DNA of 64,000 bases, from contig NC_088715.1 of NCBI RefSeq assembly GCF_963576615.1, positions 51,624,007-51,688,006 on the forward strand, in the 5' to 3' direction. Below, one piece after another: positions 57,678 through 64,000 of this stretch. This DNA is from Watersipora subatra. Taxonomy: Eukaryota; Bryozoa; Gymnolaemata; Cheilostomatida; Watersiporidae. A model generated the notes under the pieces. That model saw nothing but the letters and a program-made list of their open reading frames with translations, made no database searches and had not been told where the DNA came from. The position numbers were made by a program, and so were the translations under genes. The stretch's first letter is position 1; each line of letters opens with the position of its first letter.

Positions 57678-60600
57678 CTCCCACCTGAGATTTCACCCGG
57701 TGTTGTCTCATACCAATCTACTAATCTTGATATGCCCTTACCAGTGTAACTAATTTTGATACAGGTTGAATCAGATATTGTCTTTTGTTTTTATCTATAG
57801 GGTATTGGTTGCTGGCAACAAGAAGGTTCACAGATCGCACTTGTTGATCATGAGACTTGAAACATTCGGTAACACGAGCCATTTTCCACTCATTCCTAGC
57901 TACATCATATCATCACAAATAATGACTATGTCACCTACATTGATTTTTGGAGTTTAGTTTGGCCATTTTTGGCGTGATTGTAAGTCTAGAAGGTAATGCT
58001 TGCGCCAGCGTTTCCAAAATTCATTAGCTATATGCTGTACTGCTCTCCAGCGCTTGCGGGAGTAAACATCAGCATCTGAAAAGTCACTCGGTGGTGGAAG
58101 CACCACATCGGACTTCATTGTTAGTAGCATGTGTGGGGATAGAGGAAGATCATCACTGCACACTGTGGTTAGTGGTCGACAGTTGATGATAGCCATAATC
58201 TCATAGAAGATTATCCTGAGTAAGGCTGTACTAACCCTCCCACTATACTGGCGCTCGAAGCCGTTGAGAATGTTTCTGATGGAGCGTATTTGGCGCTCCC
58301 AGACACCTCCCATGTTGCTTGAATGAGGAGAGTTAATTTTCATTGTGATATTCATACTGGTCAGCAAGTTACCTTGAAGGTATTTTGATGCACCAGTAAA
58401 GTTAGTGCCCTGATTACACTGTATAGATTAGATTGGTCCTCGGATGGCAGTTACAGTTCGTATAGCGTTTATGAAACTGTCGGTCGACATGTCTTCAAGT
58501 AGCTCGATATGGACAGCTCTTGAAGCCATACATGTCACAATCAAGCCATAGCGCTTTTGCTCTTTTCTACCATCCTTAACTAAAAAGGGACCAAAGCAAT
58601 CTAAACCACAATGTGTAAAGAGAGGTGCTTCGTTAACCCTAACAGAAGGTAATGTGGCCATCTGTGGATTACATGGCCGACCACGAATTCTCTTGCATGT
58701 GACACAGCTTCGAATTCTAGATGAGACAGCAGATTGTCCATTTGGAATCCAATAACCGTGAGTACGGAGCAGTGCAAGAGTTTTTTCAGCACCTTGATGT
58801 GCTGCCTTGCGATGAGAGTAGTCGATCATCAGATTTGTGAGATGGCTTCTTTTTGGAAGAAGTAATGGGTGCCTTTCTCCAAATGATAGAAGCTCACTGC
58901 TTTAGAGCCTGCCTCCTACTCTCAGAAAGCCTTTCTGATCTAGAAAAGGGTCAAGTTTGGAGATTGAGCTTTGCATCGCTACACATTTTGTGCCTTTTAG
59001 TTTCTGTATGTCAACTGAGAAATTTTCAGACTGAACAGACTCAACCAGAGCATTAATAGCATCCTGCCTAGACTGTGCTGGTTTCCGTTGGCTTCCCTTT
59101 GTGAGGCAACCTTGAATTCTAGAAATGATTCACACTGCTTGGTCTAGGTGAGAGAAACGAGTTATTCGTTCATCAATGCTCGCATATGCTTGCATATGGT
59201 GGGTTGAAAGTGAGATCGCTTTAATCTCTTTGTCAGTCGACGATATTTGATGTTTTGGTTGCCTAGGCAGCTTGATTGGTTCATTCCAGAGGAATTCTGG
59301 TCCTGTGAACCAATTGGAAGATTGAAGCCTGCATGGATTTAGCCCACGCAATGCATGATCAGCAGGATTTATGTCAGTTGGCACATGGAACCACTGTTCT
59401 GACTTGCTATGATCACAGATTCTTTCCACCCTGTTAGCCACGAAAGTGTGGAATCTAGCCTCTGTATTTGTGATATAGCCAAGCACTACTTCAGAATCAG
59501 TGTAATAGTAGGTTTGTGCATTAAGGAGATGAAGCTCATTGATTACCTTTTGTGTGAGTGTTACAGCGCCATGGGCTGCCTGGAGTTCTAATCTGGGTAT
59601 TGTGATGGACTTAACTGGAGTAACCCGAGCTTTGCTGCTAATTAGCGTCACGTGCACTTTGTTCGCCGCATTCACAGATCTTAGATAGATACACTGGCCA
59701 TATCCTTTTGTACTGGCATCACTAAATGTGTGGAGTTTCATGTGTTTTGGTTTTCCAAAATTGGTTGATATGTAGCACCTAGGGATGCTGATGTTTTTAA
59801 GGTCCTTTAAGCTGTTATTTCATGCTAACCAGCTCTTTAGGGTAGGTCTATCCAGGGCATCATCCCAGTCAAGCTTTTGTCTGCATATGTCTTGCAAAAT
59901 TGACTTGCCCTGCAGTATTACTGGTGACACCAATCCTAGTGGGTCGAATATTGAGGCAACGTTAGACAGAATTCCTCTTTTAGTGTTAGGTTTTTCTATC
60001 ATGTTAACTTCATACTGGAAGCAATCCTGCTCAGAATTCCATAACATTCCAAACGTTCGCTCAGTGGGTAGAGCTTCGGTATTCAGGTCTAAGTTTTGCA
60101 AGGAACTAATCTGTTCGGCTTTTGGAAATGCTTCGACTACTTTCCTGCTGTTTGACAGCACTTTGTGGAGGCGAACATTTCCTTCATGACAGATTTCTAT
60201 AGCTTTGCTAAAAACCTGAATAGCTGTAGTTGGGTCTGCCACACTGAGAATTCCATCATCAACATAAAAGTTGTCTGTGATGAACTCTACAGCATTTTTA
60301 CTAATCTGGTCTTCTTGGCTAAGTTGATGTGCTATGTACCGAAGACCATAGGTTGCACATGCAGGTGATGACGTAGCTCCAAACAAATGAACTTTCATCC
60401 GATAAAGTGCAGTGCTACCTTGATCATTAAACCAAAGAAATCTGAGATAATCCTGGTCTGTGTTTGCTACTCTGAATTGATGGAACATGCTCTCAATGTC
60501 GCATGTTATGGCAACCTGATTCTGTCGAAAGCGTAGGAGAATACCTGTAAGACTATTCATAAAGTCTGGGCTCTGCATCAGATAGTCATTGATGGACTTG

Positions 60601-63600
60601 CCATCTGTTGTAGCACTTCCATCGAATACTACTCTGATTTTGTCTGGCTTTTTGGATGCCAAACCTCAAAGTGAGGAATATACCAAGCATCTTGCTTGTT
60701 ATACTCTTCCTCTGGAATTATCTCAGCTTTGCCATTCTGTATTAGATTGCTCATAAATTCATGGTATTGCTTCAATAAGTTTGGATCCTTTTGAAGTTTT
60801 CTTTGAAGAGTTTTGAATCGTCTCTCTGCAGTTATCAGGCTCTTGTTTATGGGAGGTTTTTCCTTTAGAGGTAGTGGCATGGTAACATAACCATCCAATA
60901 TGTGTGTTTCCTTTTTCATAATGCTAAGAAATATTTTGTCTTCAGTTGATGCAGCTTCTTCGTTGTCAGCGAAGTCTTTAAAGTCTTGGCTGAATGCTGC
61001 AAGTAGTCTGTTTATTTGCTTAGAAGTTTCAGTGGTGCATTTGAATGTAACGACCTTTATCTTTGGATCATGTGGGAGTTTAGGTGTATTGTGCATTATT
61101 CTGTGTGTTATTAGAGGCTGCATATTGCCTAATATTGACCATCCAAGATCTGTTCTAACAGCATATGGTTCAGAGTCGCTTCCGGTTTCAATTATCTGGC
61201 GCTGTCTGAACATTTTCTGGAAGTCATAGCTTATGAGGAGTCCCACTAGTATATTAGATTCTTTTGGCATTTCTTTAGATACCTGAAGTAGGTGTGGCCA
61301 AGATCCAGTCATTTCTGGTTTGGCAATGTGAGTCATTTGAGCCGGTATGTTTTCTCTAGTGTAAGCCGTGGGTAAATCATATATATGTTTGTCATTATAG
61401 CCTCTTATGGTTAGTCCTGTTACAATGTTGCAATGTACTGCTGCATTGGTTTCATTAATTGTGGTTAGTTCTAGTTTTGTGGGATGTATTTCAGGCTGTA
61501 GCTCATCAACAATTAGATCAGAAATAAAAGTTGCATCAGATTGGGTATCCATGAGCGCGTATACCAATACCTCTTTGTCTGAGTGTTTACTTGAGACCCA
61601 TACTGGTATGGTCCATGACAGAGGTATACTGGCTTGTTTGCTTGGAGCTGCATGGTTTGCTTTGTTACATACCTTGTTTCTTGTGGTTTGACTTGGTTGT
61701 GTGTTTTTTGAATTCGAAGTATTGTCAGACTTTACTGGATTGTTGGGCTTGGTGTCAGATTTTTTGATCTCGGAGACAGCTTTATCTTTGTGTTTTCCAT
61801 GCAAAACTGTGGCATGGGCTAGCTTGCACTCTTTGCAAACAGCTTTGGAAGGGCATGACTTGAATCTATGTCTAGTCTCAAGACAGCCAAAGCACAACAA
61901 TTTTTCAGTTATGAAGTCTTGTATTTCTTTGTGTGTCATTTTTGCTAGAAAGAAACATTCTGCGGTTGGATGTTTAAACCTTTTGCTTTCTTTTGAAATG
62001 CAGTATTGACATTGGAGCTCATTGGTGTTTGACTTTGCTTTAGAACTGTTAGTAGTAGAAGTAGGTGCAGCTGGTGTTTTTGATTCTGTCTTAAGGGAAA
62101 CATGCATTTGGTTGTTTGACTTTGGTTTATCCTGTGATTGTAACCTTTTGTTCAGAGTTGTCTTGCTTATGGATTTTTGGGTGGCTGTTGTATTCCGCAG
62201 ATTGCTGCAGGCATACTTAGCTTCTTTAGAAATGAACTTTGCATATTTTTTGAATTTTGGGAAGGAGCCGGTTTGAGCTTGGGTATCTTCTGCATGTCGT
62301 ACCTACCTGTCGGAAAGCCAGTCTGGGAGAGCTCAAATAATGTTCCTGTTCTCTCGCTTTTGGTTGAGAACGTTGAGACCCGGTATACTGTTCATTGCAG
62401 TAACACATGCATTCAGGAAATAGCTATAGTGCTTGAGAGCAGAAAAATCTCTTCCTGAAATCTTTGGCCATTGTTCAAGACGGTCTTTAAATTTTTCCTC
62501 GACCATCTCGTCTGCTCCATATTCTGAATGAAGCATATCAAGAGCTTCTTGATAAGCATCGTTGGAATTGAGGGAGAAAAAACTGCTTATGGCTTCTTTT
62601 GCCTCACCACTGACAAATTCCTTTAGCAATTGCAGCTTTTCTATGGCAGAGTATGGCTTCATATCTATAAGAGCTGCAAAGGATATTTGCCAGTCATTGT
62701 ATTTCAAAGGATCTCCATCAAACACCTCTGGTTTAGGGATATCAGCCCTCTCCATTGTCATGGCTTTGGCCATGGATTCACCGACTGCTTTGGCTATCGT
62801 GGTAGACAGATCAACGGTCGGTGAGATGTCTGGCTTTTCTTCAAGCTTGATTGGCTGGTTGGTCAGTGATTGAGTTAGCATTGGTATTCTGCTTACTTGA
62901 GCCTGTGATCCTACATCTGGACTTGAACCCAGCGCTCGTAATTGTGATGCTTTGGATGGAGGACGCAGCAGAGAGTTTCGCATATATGTCTCCTGCTCTT
63001 GCTCTAAAGTGTTTTCATAAGCTCTCTGTTGAGCCTTTCCAGCTTCAACCTCAGCCTGAAGCTTCAATTCAGCTATGTGGCGTCGTTTGAGGATCATGTC
63101 CTCCTTTTGCTTCAGCTCAAACAAGGCAGGTCTTCTTCCATTTGCCTGGCTTCAAGTTCAATTTGAAGCTTTGCTTTGGCAGCAGCCACTTTGGCTGCAG
63201 CCTTAGTTGCCTGTGCAAAGGTTTGAGGTTGGTAAAGTGTGTTAGATTATTGTGATTCAGATACACAAGATGGTGACTTGTGCATCTGAGACATGTGGGT
63301 CTCAGATCTAAGAGACTGTGGTTTGATTGTGTAAGTTAGCTGTGGCTCTAAGATTTGTGAATGAGAAGTGATCAATTTTGACTCATGACTGTACTTGGAT
63401 GACTTCATTGACTCAGGCTTACCTGCGCCAATGGGGTGCAGGGGTAGCTCTGTAGAGTGACCAGTAGATGATTGCACCAAGGGTTGTGTGCCCTTGCGTG
63501 ACCTACTATCGCAACTACCTTTGCTACTTACTAAGTCATTGCTGTGATCAATTGTGTACTTGATATGGCTATGTGATTCCAACAAATCATGCGCAATGCT

Positions 63601-64000
63601 TGACATGCTTGTCTGCCTATGGGCATATTGTCTATCAACACCTGATTGTCTGACAGATGGTTGATCTTTGACCTCTGACATGTTACTCAGCAATTGCTCC
63701 ACTTGTGTAACTATTTTTTCACAATCACCATTTACACGGTCAATCTCTCTCACCAACTTCTTGAGCTTTTCACTACTTGTACCACACTTCCTCACACTTT
63801 CAAAATCTTCATTTGCTCGTCTCAAATTGCTACTTTCCACTAATTGTCGCTGTAATTCTACAAGGCGTGCTCTGCTTACACCAGCTTCAATTTCTCTTAA
63901 AATCAGTAAATGAAATTCAGACTGTATTTCAACAGCTACTTCAATATCATTGATTAATAGTTGTTCTCTCACACGCTGTGACACACGTCTATCATCAGTA
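57027..64000 (-). mobile_element. BEL/Pao LTR retrotransposon, broken, 5' end outside the window
   Basis: Parts on the minus strand, in rounded positions: coiled-coil and DUF1759-type gag-like region 62.3-64.0 kb; zinc knuckles and protease 60.9-62.1 kb; reverse transcriptase 59.8-60.7 kb (FYVDDG); RNase H 59.1-59.7 kb (HTFSDAS); integrase with the His/Cys zinc domain and core 58.0-58.8 kb; DUF5641-type end just before the LTR. It looks broken, with about half a dozen interruptions of the coding region, so it is older than the left element. Sequence differs throughout from the left element, so it is another family of the same superfamily. The 5' LTR must lie beyond 64 kb. Confidence 0.88.

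Overview
This window is eukaryotic, repeat-rich, AT-rich animal DNA. It holds spliced genes with consensus GT..AG introns, BEL/Pao LTR retrotransposons, piggyBac- and pogo-type DNA transposons, tRNA-derived SINEs, MITEs and many micro- and minisatellites. BEL/Pao elements are confined to metazoans. The mixture suggests a marine invertebrate, perhaps a lophotrochozoan such as a mollusc or bryozoan, but that is inference and the species cannot be read from the sequence. There are no bacterial operons, rRNA genes or convincing functional tRNA genes.

Layout. 1-6.16 kb: a BEL/Pao element on the + strand with one long uninterrupted polyprotein frame and its 3' LTR, ending against tandem exon-like segments (6.16-6.83 kb). 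7-16 kb: non-coding DNA with a microsatellite, a TA-flanked MITE, a SINE and a (TAC)n array. 17.27-18.72 kb: a decayed copy (copy A) of a small secreted cysteine-rich protein gene, with a 24-bp minisatellite in its third intron. 19.7-20.73 kb: a tandem duplication carrying two signal-peptide-like exons. 22.08-23.17 kb: an internally deleted piggyBac element. 23.5-34.3 kb: SINEs, three MITE families and a homopyrimidine tract. 34.88-36.06 kb: a second piggyBac relic.

The main point of interest is 36.65-44.35 kb. Two similar four-exon genes face each other tail to tail on the arms of an inverted duplication of about 2 kb (copy B at 36841-38007 +, copy C at 43042-44170 -). Each predicts a precursor of about 140 residues: signal peptide, short propeptide ending in a dibasic RSKR site, a domain with eight cysteines, and a very basic Arg/Gln/Glu tail. 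Both keep the same TATA box and inverted CCAAT box at identical distances from the start codon. The spacer between the arms holds an array of about 960 bp built from a 12-bp unit with higher-order structure. I do not recognise the protein family. With copy A it forms a local multigene family that has duplicated and diversified.

44.4-55.6 kb is mostly non-coding with several copies of one composite SINE. 55.79-57.03 kb holds a pogo-like element with an internal foldback, followed by a second partial pogo end into which a broken BEL/Pao element (57.03 to past 64 kb, - strand) has inserted.

Most of the window has no supportable gene. Long open frames over the simple repeats are artefacts of repeat periods divisible by three or of purine/pyrimidine strand bias.
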